Assembly: GCF_016127015.1 (NCBI RefSeq)
Contig: NZ_CP065972.1
Coordinates: forward strand, 2,232,001 to 2,296,000
Length of the DNA: 64,000 nt
DNA from: Corynebacterium tuberculostearicum
GTDB taxonomy: Bacteria > Actinomycetota > Actinomycetes > Mycobacteriales > Mycobacteriaceae
Direction of reading: 5' to 3'
The position numbers and the translations under genes are program-made. The notes under the pieces were generated by a model. The model did not search any database and was not told the DNA's origin. It was given only the letters and a program-made list of their open reading frames with translations. Shown one piece after another: positions 51,407 to 61,056 of the stretch (its first letter is position 1; each line of letters begins with the position of its first letter).

Positions 51407-52783
51407 ATGACTATATCCACCCATGGCGCGCTATCGCGCCTGCATAAATTCGCCGGCGTAATCATTGCGCCCTTCCTCATAGTCGCAGCATTAAGCGGGT
51501 TTCTCTATGCCTTGGCACCCACCTTTGAACCGTGGATTTACCACGATGAGGTAACCGCCACCGCGCCAGGCAACCCACGCAGCCTAGACGAGCAGATTGC
51601 CGCCGCCCAGCGCGAGCACCCAGATGGGCACGTGGTTCAGGTCGAGCCTTCCGAGGATCCGCAAGAGACCACTCGCGTGCTATTCGCAGACCCCAGCGCA
51701 CCTAACGCCAGTTACACCCACGCCGTCTTTGTGGATCCGGTGGATCTGCATATCACCGGCGAACTACAACAATATGGCGGATCCCGCGCGCTACCCTTCC
51801 GTACGTGGGCCTCCAATGGCCACCGCACCCTGTGGCTGGGCGAGCCTGGCCGCCTCTATGCCGAACTTGCGGCCTCGTGGCTCGGTGCGCTGAGCATCCT
51901 TGGCCTTTACCTGTGGCTTAAGCGTAAGCAGAAGAATAGAAAGCGGCTTTCCAAGCCGCTGACGTTGCATGCCCGCGTGGGTGCTTGGTTGCTGCCGGGC
52001 TTCCTCTTCCTGACCGCCACCGGCCTGACGTGGTCGCTGGTGGCGGGTACCGCGATTGGTAAGGTGCGCGAGGAACTGAATTGGAAGGAACCGTCCGTGG
52101 CAACCTCCGTTGCGGAAGTGGGCGCTAGCACTGAGACGGGGGAGCATTCCGGCCACGCTGGTCACAAGGGACATGCGGGCCATGCGGGACACGAGGGCGC
52201 TGCGAAACTTGTCGGGGCCCAAACCGCATTGTCGGCAGCACGCAGCCAAGGATTGACCGGGGTTCTGGAAATGACCCCACCGGAAAAGCCAGGCGATGCG
52301 TGGGGCGTGCGCGAGGCTCGTGCGGCCTTTAAGCTGCGCAGTGATGCCGTAGCAGTGACCCCGAACGGGGAGATCATCGACCGCATCAATTCCGCCGACT
52401 GGCCGCTTGCCGCACAGCTAACCTCGTGGCTCATCCAGCTGCACATGGGGACGCTCTTCGGTATCTATAGCCAGATCGCCTTGGCGGCGCTGGCCTTGGG
52501 ATTGCTCGTGGTGAGTATCGCGGGTCTGCGGATGTGGTGGATAAAGCCGCGCCGCGGCCTGCCCGAGCTAAAAATTACCCCCGCCGTGCTGGCGGGGGTG
52601 ATGGCCTATTCGATCATCGCGCCGCTCTTTGGCGCCTCGCTTGTGATCTTTTTCCTAGGCGATTGGGTTGTGCGGCGGTTGCGCGCCCCGCAGCGGGGCC
52701 GAGGCGCTGCCGCAGGTGAGACTACTCCTCGCCCTCGGGGCGAATCTTCATCTCGGAGTCTTTCCACAGACCGGAACGGGTAA
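51407..52783 (+). CDS. PepSY-domain membrane protein with His-rich linker
   Basis: The 458-residue protein has the PepSY-associated layout: LHKFAGVIIAPFLIVAALSGFLYAL at the N-terminus, an extracytoplasmic PepSY domain, then further membrane segments near 160-180, 195-220 and 340-420. A distinctive extracytoplasmic His/Gly segment SGHAGHKGHAGHAGHEG (about 245-262) could bind a metal. Relatives include iron- or copper-linked reductase-like membrane proteins. Its 3' end overlaps the convergent emb gene by 62 bases, an unusually long overlap. Confidence 0.8.
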   Translation: MTISTHGALSRLHKFAGVIIAPFLIVAALSGFLYALAPTFEPWIYHDEVTATAPGNPRSLDEQIAAAQREHPDGHVVQVEPSEDPQETTRVLFADPSAPNASYTHAVFVDPVDLHITGELQQYGGSRALPFRTWASNGHRTLWLGEPGRLYAELAASWLGALSILGLYLWLKRKQKNRKRLSKPLTLHARVGAWLLPGFLFLTATGLTWSLVAGTAIGKVREELNWKEPSVATSVAEVGASTETGEHSGHAGHKGHAGHAGHEGAAKLVGAQTALSAARSQGLTGVLEMTPPEKPGDAWGVREARAAFKLRSDAVAVTPNGEIIDRINSADWPLAAQLTSWLIQLHMGTLFGIYSQIALAALALGLLVVSIAGLRMWWIKPRRGLPELKITPAVLAGVMAYSIIAPLFGASLVIFFLGDWVVRRLRAPQRGRGAAAGETTPRPRGESSSRSLSTDRNG

Positions 52784-55700
52784 CGTCCTCATAATCGATC
52801 TCGGCGGGGACTGGGGCATTGCCCTGTGAATCGGTACGCAGCTCGTACTTTTCAATGGCACCCCAATCGCGGGCCCAGTCATTATTGAGGTAGCTCGGGA
52901 TCTCATAGGAGTAGTTGACCGCCTCCGCGGTGGACATGGCGCCACCGCCGGAGAAGGACTGGAAGTCCGTTAGCGAGGTCTGTGCCGAGGAATCCGGCAG
53001 GACGCGGTACTCCGGGATTTCCGTGACACCGGCAAAGTGGTCGAAGGTGCGCTGGCACGGGAACTGCAGGGCCACGGCCCAGTCCAGCAGCGCCGGGGTG
53101 TCCTTGGAGAACTGGTTATTGATGGTATCCAGCTCCGGCACGCGCGGCGGGGTAAAGGCCAGCCAATCATCCTCATCGGTGGAATCATCCGTGGCTACCA
53201 GGCGCACCACGTTAGCGTCCTCCGGCAGCTTATCCAGCGGCAGGCGCAGGTTGCGCCACTTTGGCGTGGCCCCGACGGCGGAGAGTTCTTCCTCGCCGGT
53301 ATTGGTGACCTTGCCGGAGTCATCGATGGTGCCGTACTCGAGGCTAAGCTCCATGCCTTCTTGTTCCACCCCGTTGACATCGTGGTGGTAGATATTGCCG
53401 GCTGCGGAGACGGCGAGAACCGGGGTATTGTCCTTGGCCTCTGGCAGGTTATACCACTTAGTGGTCACCTCAGAGGTGGAGTCTTGGTCTTCGTTATAGG
53501 AACCGAGCACCGGCACCTTGGTGTAGTCCAGGTTGAACGGCAGGTGCATGGTGGAACCATTGACGCCCTGGGTGCCGCGCACGCCGCCCTCAGAGGTATT
53601 GGTGGTTTCCTTGGACTTCTTGTCCTTCTTATCCTTCGACTCCTGGGAATCGGAAGACTCGCTCGCGCCGCCGGATTCGGTATCCGCGCCCGAGGTGGCA
53701 GTATCCGCGCTATCGGAGGAGGAATTGCTGGAGCCATCTGCGATGGCACCCACGGAGGCGGAGTTTTGGTTTTCCGGCTCGATGGATTCGGGGATGAAGT
53801 TCGGGTCGAAACCGGTGTGGGTTTCGTCCTCATCCACCAGGGAATCGCCCAAGTCGCCGTCCACCGGGGTCAGGAAGGAGTCATTGGTATTGGTCTCCAC
53901 CATGGTCTGATCCGCCAGCGCGCAGGTATTGCCGCGCAGGGAAGCCAAGTTGCCCTTGCCCACGGAGTAGGAATCCGCCTGGGAGACGGTGGCCTTGGCA
54001 AAGGAAGCACAAGAAAGGGCTACCACGATGGCGCAGGCCAAGGCGATGGGCGCGGACATGATGCCGGCCGAACGTGAGACCTTGGCGGCGGCATTCTTCT
54101 CAAACTCTGCGAGTGCTCCCGCCTCTTCCGCCTGGGACTTGCGGTAGCTATGGCGCAGGGACTGCACCACGCCGATGGCGAAGATGATGAGGGCGATGGC
54201 GAGCAGCACCTTATTGGCCTCGATGGCCTTGAGCTGCACCGTGCGATCCCACCACGGAATGCCAAAGGAGGATACGTACCACCAGGCGTTCCAGCCGGCG
54301 AAGGAGATGGCGAGCAAGAAGACCACCGCGGCGATGGAGAAGGTGCGAGCGCGCGGCGAACGCAGCGCAAACTGAGAGAGCACCACGGCACCGAGGGCGG
54401 CGATGACACCGGCCACGCCGGCGTAGATGCCAAAGTGGTGGGTCCACTTGGTGGGGGTGAACATGAGGAAGAACATGGACAGCGCCACGATGATGAGCAG
54501 GCGCTGGGTCGGGCCGACGGCAGCACCAACGACGCGGCGGTCCTTGATAAAGGCCGCCACGATGAGCACCAGGCAGAAGAGCATGGTGAAGACCGCGAAG
54601 CGGCGGGTCAGCGAGCCATCCACGGATTCCTGGAAGAGGGTGGAGTAGCGCGCGTACTCGGCGTACCACGGCAGGGAGGGGCCGACCTCGGAGCGCACGC
54701 GAGTGGATTCCAGCACGGTAGAGAGTGTTTGGTCGCCAAAGGCGGCGACCATGATGGCGGTGCCAGCGCTCAGGAACGGCGCGATGAGGGAAAGCCAGCC
54801 CAAGGCGCCACCGCCCATGGACGGCACGCGCTCGGCCATGGCACGGAAGAGGTGCGGCAGGCTGACGAGGAATACGCCCACGGCAAAAAGGCCGGTGGGG
54901 CCGGCGGCCAGTGTGATGGTTGCGGCGATGGTGCCCACGGCCGCCGGAAGCAGGCGGCGGGTGGCAATGGCGCGCTCGAAGGAAGCCCAGGTAAACATCA
55001 CTCCGAGCGCCACGATGGGCTCTGGGCGGGTGCCGTTGTTATATGGCAGCCAGAAGGCCAGGAACATCAGCGCTGCGGTCCAGTGGGCGACCCGGCGGCC
55101 GTCGACAAGCTGGCCAAAGCGCGGCAGCATCTCGCGGGAAAGGATAAACCAGATGATGAGCCCGGAAATCAGGCCCGGCAGGCGCACGAAGACCGAGGCG
55201 GTAGAAATCTGGGAGAGTACGGCAACCAGGTCGTAATAGGGGGAGCCAAAGGGCGCCTCCGGCACGCCGTACCAGCGGTAGTAATTGGCCATGTAGGTCG
55301 CGTGATCGAAGACGCGGCTCATGGAGAAGATGAAGCCATCATCGGAGGTATTGGCGCCGAGGATGTACCAGAATCCCAAAATGGCGGCGACCACGCCATC
55401 GAGCGGGCGCACCTTCTTCCACGTCTCGGGCATGAAGCCGAAGCGGCGGCCATCGAGGCGGTCGATGCGCCACAGGCAGAACAGGGACACGACCACCATG
55501 GCCATGCCCAGCCACATGGCAATGGTCTTGAGCAACGTCGGGGACGAGGTAAAGCGGGAGTTGATATCGACGTGGACATTGAGGCCGTCGTCAAGCAGGG
55601 CTTGCACGTCAGCCTTATCGTCGATTTCGGTATAGACGCCGGTGACCTGCGGGCGCAGATCCTCCTCAGTGGTCTTTTCATGCTCGCCCACGCTCACGGA

Positions 55701-56180
55701 GGTGCCATCGCCCGAAGCGGAAATGTCAATCTTGGCGTCCTTGGGGAGCTTGGCTACCTCTTTGGCGTTGAGGGTAAGCAGCACCTCATCCAAGGACACA
55801 ACGGACAGGCCCTCGTCATTCGCGCGGACGAAAAGGCCGCGGTTGGAGGCCTTCTTGGACTCCGGCGGGACGGTGCCGTAGACCATGGACTGGCCCTCGC
55901 GCAGTTCATCGACTGCGGAGATGGGGATGGTGGCCTTCAGGTCCTCTGGGGCGACGGAAATGAGCGGCGCGTTGATGGACTGCACGGAATCATGCTGCGG
56001 CCAATCATAAGAGGACTGGGTTTGGGTCACCGGCAGTAGCGGGGTCGCTACAAAACACAGGAAACCAATCAGCCCGGCAATGATTGCGGTCCACCGCAGG
56101 CCCGCGGGGGCGGCGGTGAAGCGGGAGCCGGCAGCGGCAGGTCGCGCTTGGGTGGTATTCGTAGTGAGGCTATCTGACAC
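52722..56180 (-). CDS. emb: Arabinosyltransferase Emb (arabinogalactan synthesis)
   Basis: The 1152-residue protein is a GT-C arabinosyltransferase of the Emb family. It has an N-terminal membrane segment, a large extracytoplasmic loop, then about a dozen further segments and a C-terminal carbohydrate-binding domain. The acidic catalytic pair is in the motif NTSDDGFIFSMSRVFDHATY. Corynebacteria typically have one Emb. It adds arabinofuranose from decaprenyl-phospho-arabinose to the growing arabinan and is the ethambutol target. A low-complexity Ser/Asp/Glu/Lys insertion (about 795-845) is unusual. It starts at GTG and lies 74 bases from aftA. Confidence 0.93.
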   Translation of the reverse strand: MSDSLTTNTTQARPAAAGSRFTAAPAGLRWTAIIAGLIGFLCFVATPLLPVTQTQSSYDWPQHDSVQSINAPLISVAPEDLKATIPISAVDELREGQSMVYGTVPPESKKASNRGLFVRANDEGLSVVSLDEVLLTLNAKEVAKLPKDAKIDISASGDGTSVSVGEHEKTTEEDLRPQVTGVYTEIDDKADVQALLDDGLNVHVDINSRFTSSPTLLKTIAMWLGMAMVVVSLFCLWRIDRLDGRRFGFMPETWKKVRPLDGVVAAILGFWYILGANTSDDGFIFSMSRVFDHATYMANYYRWYGVPEAPFGSPYYDLVAVLSQISTASVFVRLPGLISGLIIWFILSREMLPRFGQLVDGRRVAHWTAALMFLAFWLPYNNGTRPEPIVALGVMFTWASFERAIATRRLLPAAVGTIAATITLAAGPTGLFAVGVFLVSLPHLFRAMAERVPSMGGGALGWLSLIAPFLSAGTAIMVAAFGDQTLSTVLESTRVRSEVGPSLPWYAEYARYSTLFQESVDGSLTRRFAVFTMLFCLVLIVAAFIKDRRVVGAAVGPTQRLLIIVALSMFFLMFTPTKWTHHFGIYAGVAGVIAALGAVVLSQFALRSPRARTFSIAAVVFLLAISFAGWNAWWYVSSFGIPWWDRTVQLKAIEANKVLLAIALIIFAIGVVQSLRHSYRKSQAEEAGALAEFEKNAAAKVSRSAGIMSAPIALACAIVVALSCASFAKATVSQADSYSVGKGNLASLRGNTCALADQTMVETNTNDSFLTPVDGDLGDSLVDEDETHTGFDPNFIPESIEPENQNSASVGAIADGSSNSSSDSADTATSGADTESGGASESSDSQESKDKKDKKSKETTNTSEGGVRGTQGVNGSTMHLPFNLDYTKVPVLGSYNEDQDSTSEVTTKWYNLPEAKDNTPVLAVSAAGNIYHHDVNGVEQEGMELSLEYGTIDDSGKVTNTGEEELSAVGATPKWRNLRLPLDKLPEDANVVRLVATDDSTDEDDWLAFTPPRVPELDTINNQFSKDTPALLDWAVALQFPCQRTFDHFAGVTEIPEYRVLPDSSAQTSLTDFQSFSGGGAMSTAEAVNYSYEIPSYLNNDWARDWGAIEKYELRTDSQGNAPVPAEIDYEDVTRSGLWKDSEMKIRPEGEE

Positions 56181-56254
56181 GGCGATTAGTTTACGTCAGA
56201 TAACCCCCTCGGCCCGCGGGCACACCCTGCCACGGGCGGGAAGTGTGGGTGAAC

Positions 56255-58231
56255 TTACTTGGTGCGAACGGCTGTTACAAAGGGACCGGTTTGCTGCAAC
56301 TTCCAGCCCTTATCAAAAACGTCGGCATTGAAGAAGACCGCGCGGTAGCGAATATTCGGCTGGTTGGGATAGATATCTTCTGCTAGGTGGAGCTTGAAGC
56401 CATCGTCCTTATTCTCCAGGTCGCCGCGGAACATCATGACATCCGGGCCGCGCCAGGCGGCAGAATCCAAGGCTTTGCGGAACTCCTCCGGCTGCATATC
56501 CCAGGAATCATTGGCCCAGGTCTCAATCTGTTCATTGCGGGTGCTGAACTCGCCCAAGGGATTAGCGTAGTGGCTGGTAAAGGCGTTAAAGCCCCAGTAG
56601 GGGTAATAAGACATGAAGGTCTTTTCATCCGTGAGCACCACCGTTTCATCCGGCGTATAGCCCTGGTCTTGAATGAAGTTGTGGATATCTAGGTAGTAGT
56701 GGGCGGAATCGCTGGTGAAGCGGTCAGCGCGTTCGCCATAGCCATCAGTATCGCTATAGGCGTGATCGATGGCGTCCTCGTTGGCCTCTGGGATCTGCTG
56801 CGCATAGAAGACGCCGGCCAGGGCCAAGATGATGCCAAAGACCGCGGTGATCTGCTTATTGGTGGTGTGGGAGAAACGCGCCGGGTAGAGGCGGTGCACG
56901 CCGAGTAGACGAATCTCTGCCAGGGCCAGGATGCCGGCGGTGGCAAAGAGGAGCACCACGATGACCTCGAGGCGGAAGCTGAGCAGCGTGGTACCGGCCA
57001 GGGTTGCCACCATAGACACCACGGTCCACAGGTAGGTGCCAAGGAGGGAGATGCCCAGCGCGCGTACCTCCACGTCATTGAGGCGGATGACGATGTAGAT
57101 AAGCCCCATGAGGCAGAGGAAGCCCACAATGCTGAAAGACAGGAAAGGCACTGGAATTTGTGTGCCTTCCTCCGGCAGGTAGTGCTGCGCGGTGGTTTGC
57201 AGCGGCGCCGGTGAGTGCATGACCGCCCATAGGTAGGGCCCCCAGGCGATAAGCGCGATGGCAATGGAGCCTACCGCCATGATCACCAGGCGCAGGATGG
57301 GGCGCCACGTATGTTCATAGAGCGCGGTAAACAGCGCGATGAGGCTGACTACGGTAAGTGCGGCCGCACCGGTGAAAAGGGTATAGAACGTAGCGGAAAT
57401 GCCCAGGTAGAGCGTTACTCCCAGGGTGGCCAGCCAGGAGCCGCGGAAGGCGCGGGCGCTGAGCACCGCGACGGTGGGCAAGCCCATGGCGATGACTGCG
57501 GAGTAGGGCTCCTCGGCCGCGATGGTGAGCGTAATCGCGGTGGTGACTAGGGCGATGGCGGTGGCGACCGGTAGGGAGCTGGTGAGGCGCTGCCAGAGGG
57601 GCACCAAAATGCAGCCGGCTACAGCGATGGAGATAAGCGCCCAGGGCTGGTAGACCTCCCATCCCGGAATGCCCAATAGTGCTCCCAAGCGGCCGCCCAA
57701 CCAGAACCAGCCAATGGGGTAAAAGGATGGCATATCCTGGTAGTTCATATCCGCATAGCCCATCTCATCCACCGAGCGGGTGAGGAACTGGGTGCGGAAA
57801 GCCTGGTCCACCTGCACGCCGTCGAGCCACAAACGGGAGGCGGACAACGGCAGGCCCACGGCAGCCAAGGTCAATAGCGCGGGGGAGAGATAGGTGACCG
57901 CGTAGGTCAGCCAGACCCGCCAGCGCGGCCGTGTAAAGGAATCCTTGTAGTGGTCATAAAGCCACCACACGCACAGCCCGCCGGCTAGAGCCAGCGTGAC
58001 CACCACACCCACTGTGCTCAGCGCGCGGGTGACCATGGAGGTATTAAAAGAAGGCAGAGATACCGTCTTGAAGGCAAACCAGCCCAGCAGCGTGACCACA
58101 CCACTGGCTAGGGCGGTCAACACAATACCCAGCAGGGTCGCCCGATGAGTCAGCGCATCGGCGCGGTAGGCCTCGGTGCGCGGATTTTCGCTCACGGGCG
58201 TTGACTGGGTGGGTATAGCTGTGCTTGTCAT
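56255..58231 (-). CDS. aftA: Galactan 5-O-arabinofuranosyltransferase AftA
   Basis: The 658-residue protein has about eleven membrane segments and a C-terminal extracytoplasmic domain. The first loop contains DEMGYADMNYQDMPSFYPIGWFWLGG, with the conserved acidic and aromatic residues of AftA. It adds the first arabinose to the galactan chain, using decaprenyl-phospho-arabinose. Its position next to emb, dprE2 and dprE1 is the same as in mycobacteria. Start at 58231 is preferred; a frame extends to 58291 with non-family residues. Confidence 0.92.
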   Translation of the reverse strand: MTSTAIPTQSTPVSENPRTEAYRADALTHRATLLGIVLTALASGVVTLLGWFAFKTVSLPSFNTSMVTRALSTVGVVVTLALAGGLCVWWLYDHYKDSFTRPRWRVWLTYAVTYLSPALLTLAAVGLPLSASRLWLDGVQVDQAFRTQFLTRSVDEMGYADMNYQDMPSFYPIGWFWLGGRLGALLGIPGWEVYQPWALISIAVAGCILVPLWQRLTSSLPVATAIALVTTAITLTIAAEEPYSAVIAMGLPTVAVLSARAFRGSWLATLGVTLYLGISATFYTLFTGAAALTVVSLIALFTALYEHTWRPILRLVIMAVGSIAIALIAWGPYLWAVMHSPAPLQTTAQHYLPEEGTQIPVPFLSFSIVGFLCLMGLIYIVIRLNDVEVRALGISLLGTYLWTVVSMVATLAGTTLLSFRLEVIVVLLFATAGILALAEIRLLGVHRLYPARFSHTTNKQITAVFGIILALAGVFYAQQIPEANEDAIDHAYSDTDGYGERADRFTSDSAHYYLDIHNFIQDQGYTPDETVVLTDEKTFMSYYPYWGFNAFTSHYANPLGEFSTRNEQIETWANDSWDMQPEEFRKALDSAAWRGPDVMMFRGDLENKDDGFKLHLAEDIYPNQPNIRYRAVFFNADVFDKGWKLQQTGPFVTAVRTK

Positions 58232-58320
58232 GCCCATTAGTTTCGCATACCCAAGCGCTACAACCCAGATTTGGCGCGGGCAGGAAAACACTTGCTTTCC
58301 GACGCCCCCTTATACACCAC

Positions 58321-58370
58321 CGCCCCCGCCCCTCCCCGCCGCGGGCGCGCGGCGGGGAGGGGCGGGGGCG
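58321..58370. repeat. Perfect 23-bp GC-only inverted repeat between dprE2 and aftA
   Basis: Positions 58321-58343 are the exact complement of 58348-58370 with a 4-base loop GGCG. The arms are all G and C except for a single T/A pair. The RNA hairpin would be extremely stable. There is no T-run, so it is not a standard terminator. It sits in the 177-base gap before aftA on the same transcribed strand, where it could pause polymerase or reduce downstream expression. Confidence 0.85.
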
Positions 58371-58408
58371 AGGCGGCTGGCAGGCGCCAGTGCAGAAACC
58401 GCGGTGAT

Positions 58409-59167
58409 TTAGAACGGCAGCTTGCGGAAAATGGCCTGCGGAATGAACTTGAATGCCAAAGAAACGTATTCAAACAGCGGGTGCACGAAGATGGACTGCT
58501 TGCCATCGAGCACGGCCTTCACGGTGGCTTCGGCAACATCGGAGACGTTGACGGTTAGTGGGGCGTCGCCAGCCTCGGCGGACATCTTGGTGCGCACCTG
58601 GCCCGGGCGGACAACCAGCACGTTGGCTCCGGTGCCACGCAGGGCCTCACCCAGGTTGATGTAGAAGCCGTCCACGCCGGCCTTGGAGGCGCCGTAGACA
58701 AAGTTGGAACGGCGCACGCGCATGCCTGCCACGGAGGACATAGCGATGATGGTGCCGTGGCCTTGGTGCTTGAACTTCTCACCCAAGAGCACGCCTACGG
58801 ACACCGGTGCGGTGTAGTTGGTCTGCGCGGAGGCGACGGCCTTGTCGTGGTTTTGCCACAGCTCTTCCTGGTCACCCAGGGTGCCGAAGGCAACGATGGC
58901 CACGTCGACGTCGCCGCGGGACCAGGCTTTATTAATAACGTCTGGGTGGGAGTCGAAGTCGGTGGCATCGAAGTCCAAGACCTCTACGTCAGCGCCACGG
59001 GATTCCAGGTCAGCCTTGGCCTGCGCGATGCGCGGGGACTCCGGGCGGGCGGCCAGGGTGACCTTGGCCGGGCCGCGCTGCAGGAACTCGGAGACGACGC
59101 CGAGGCCGATCTCAGAGGTGCCGCCCAGAAGCAGGATGTGTTGCGCTTGGCCTACTGCATTAAGCAT
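58409..59167 (-). CDS. dprE2: Decaprenylphospho-2-keto-ribose reductase DprE2
   Basis: The 252-residue short-chain dehydrogenase has the Rossmann motif LLGGTSEIGLGV, the catalytic Tyr and Lys in YGASKAG with the Ser in SSVAG, and RPGQVRTKM later. It reduces the keto intermediate made by DprE1 to decaprenyl-phospho-arabinose, with NADH. It follows dprE1 by 37 bases. The C-terminal extension (LAFKFIPQAIFRKLPF) is typical of the family. Confidence 0.94.
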   Translation of the reverse strand: MLNAVGQAQHILLLGGTSEIGLGVVSEFLQRGPAKVTLAARPESPRIAQAKADLESRGADVEVLDFDATDFDSHPDVINKAWSRGDVDVAIVAFGTLGDQEELWQNHDKAVASAQTNYTAPVSVGVLLGEKFKHQGHGTIIAMSSVAGMRVRRSNFVYGASKAGVDGFYINLGEALRGTGANVLVVRPGQVRTKMSAEAGDAPLTVNVSDVAEATVKAVLDGKQSIFVHPLFEYVSLAFKFIPQAIFRKLPF

Positions 59168-59204
59168 GGTCAGTAAATCTCCTTAAAGGTGTTATTTCCA
59201 GTGA

Positions 59205-60620
59205 TTAGTGCAGCTCGAGGCGGCGGGACATATCGGAGGCAAAGACGCCGGTCGGGTCGATCTCGTTGCGGGTCTTCAGCCAGCCTCCCATGCCCGGGTA
59301 CATCTTGTGGAAGTTCTCCGCGGAGGTGCGGGATTCCTTGGCTAGGTAGAGGCGGCCGCCGAATTCCATCACGCGGCGGTCCAGGTCATCCAGGAACTTG
59401 CCCAGGCCCGGACGGATGGGGAAGTCCACGCAGACATTCCAGCCCGGCATCGGGTAGGACAGCGGCGCGCGGTTGCCTTCACCGAAGAGTTTGAACACGT
59501 TGAGGGCGGAGTAGTGGCCGGAGCGCTGCATATCGCGGATGATCTCCTTGAACGGCTCCACGGCCTCGGTCGGTACCACGAACTGGTACTGCAGGAAGCC
59601 CTTGGAACCGTAGCCGCGGTTCCACTCGCCGATGAGATCCAGCGGCTGGTAGAACTGCGTCAGGTTCTTGACCTGGTTCTTCGCCGGTGCGCCCATGGTG
59701 TAGTACGCCAGACCCACAGCGGAGAGGGAGAGCTTATTCATGGTCCAGGACGGGAAGATATCCGGCACCGTCATCAGCTGCGGCGCATTGAACTTCAGTG
59801 GGTCCTTGGCCAGCTTCGGGGCGAGCTCTTCCAGCTGTGCCAGGGTGGCCAGCGAGCCGCGGGAAATGGTGGAGCGACCCAGCTTTGGTTCTGGTGAGAT
59901 GACATCGAACCAGGCGGAAGAATAGGTGTAGTTGTGCTCGGAGCCATCGGAGTGGAAGGCGATGGTCTCATCCAAGTTATCGGTGCGGTCCGTATCCGCG
60001 ATGAAGTAGGCGGTTTCCGTCTTGGTCATGCGGATGGTGGCGCGCAAGATGATGCCGGTCAGGCCCATGCCGCCAACGGTGGCCCAGAAGAGGTCGCCGC
60101 TCGGGTCATCCTCGGAGCCCTCCGGGGTCAGGTGCAGCACGCGGCCATCGGCCACGAGCAACTCCATGGAGACCACGTGGTCACCAAAGGAACCGGCGGA
60201 GTGGTGGTTCTTGCCGTGAATATCCGGGCCGATTGCGCCACCGATGGTGACCTGGCGGGTACCCGGCAGAACCGGAACCCACAGGCCATACGGCAGGGCG
60301 GCCTTCATCAGCTGATCCAAGGTGACGCCGCCATCGACGTCTACCAGAGCGGACTCTGGGTCAATGGAGTGGATCTTATTGAGTTTTTGCATGTCGATGA
60401 CCAGGCCGCCGCCATTTTGGGCGGGGTCACCGTAGGAGCGGCCCATACCGCGGGCGATGACGCCGCGGCGCAGGTGGGCGGGCTTATCCGAGTTATCTTC
60501 TGCAACCTGGGCCACGGCCTTCTTGATTACGTCCACGTCTTCGGTGGCGAGAACGTGGGCGGTCGTCGGGGCGGTGCGGCCCCAGCCGTGCAGGGACTTT
60601 TCAGTAGTATGTAATTCCAT
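59205..60620 (-). CDS. dprE1: Decaprenylphosphoryl-beta-D-ribose oxidase DprE1
   Basis: The 471-residue flavoenzyme of the vanillyl-alcohol-oxidase type has the FAD-binding [13 protein letters not shown] and [15 protein letters not shown] regions. The residue that benzothiazinones modify in mycobacteria (Cys387) is present in [10 protein letters not shown]. It oxidises decaprenyl-phospho-ribose, the first step to the arabinose donor. [15 protein letters not shown] and the ending [16 protein letters not shown] match the family. It leads the leftward run dprE1-dprE2-aftA-emb. Confidence 0.95.
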   Translation of the reverse strand: MELHTTEKSLHGWGRTAPTTAHVLATEDVDVIKKAVAQVAEDNSDKPAHLRRGVIARGMGRSYGDPAQNGGGLVIDMQKLNKIHSIDPESALVDVDGGVTLDQLMKAALPYGLWVPVLPGTRQVTIGGAIGPDIHGKNHHSAGSFGDHVVSMELLVADGRVLHLTPEGSEDDPSGDLFWATVGGMGLTGIILRATIRMTKTETAYFIADTDRTDNLDETIAFHSDGSEHNYTYSSAWFDVISPEPKLGRSTISRGSLATLAQLEELAPKLAKDPLKFNAPQLMTVPDIFPSWTMNKLSLSAVGLAYYTMGAPAKNQVKNLTQFYQPLDLIGEWNRGYGSKGFLQYQFVVPTEAVEPFKEIIRDMQRSGHYSALNVFKLFGEGNRAPLSYPMPGWNVCVDFPIRPGLGKFLDDLDRRVMEFGGRLYLAKESRTSAENFHKMYPGMGGWLKTRNEIDPTGVFASDMSRRLELH

Positions 60621-60746
60621 CTCTTACTCTTTGCTCGACGGATTTATGTCGCTTCTCTAGCCTACCTAGCTCACAGGAGGGTGGCTGGAGTGACGCGAGT
60701 GATATTCGGAACAAAACGGACGCTTGTACTGCCCGAATGTGCCCGT

Positions 60747-61028
60747 TTACAGATCCATGAGTGTGCGGATCTCCTCCGGCAGCTCCTCCTGGGACTCAAT
60801 AATCGGGCCATCATACTCCCGCAAAAGTTCATAGACGCGAGCCCGTGAGGAGGAATCCAGCATGGGCAATTCCTCTGCCATCAGGCGAGTCATGAAAGGG
60901 CTCAACGGCACATCGGTATGCTCCGTGGCCTCGAAGTGGCCGTTGCGCTTATCGTCCTCCGCGCGCACATCCTGTGCCGCCTGCTGCGCCGGCGTCATAT
61001 GCTCTGTCTTTTCCGAGTACATGCGCAT
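60747..61028 (-). CDS. Small acidic protein, unknown function
   Basis: The 93-residue protein starts MRMYSEKTEHMTPAQQ and is rich in Glu, Asp and Arg. Mostly helical, it ends EYDGPIIESQEELPEEIRTLMD. No family is recognised. Start at 61028 has GGCGGTAAG upstream; 61022 is an alternative. A longer frame to 61067 overlaps the divergent membrane gene. It lies 126 bases from the dprE1 start on the same strand. Confidence 0.62.
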   Translation of the reverse strand: MRMYSEKTEHMTPAQQAAQDVRAEDDKRNGHFEATEHTDVPLSPFMTRLMAEELPMLDSSSRARVYELLREYDGPIIESQEELPEEIRTLMDL

Positions 61029-61056
61029 TAGCTTACCGCCGCTTAAAGTAGTCGCT

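Noticed and set aside
52130..52200. Possible CRISPR-like or tandem DNA repeat at the His/Gly codons
   Set aside because: The repetition is coding (GHAGH units) and irregular at DNA level; no spacers.
54150..56039. A 629-residue rightward frame inside emb
   Set aside because: Antisense to Emb, with His/Glu/Gly-rich composition and no domain.
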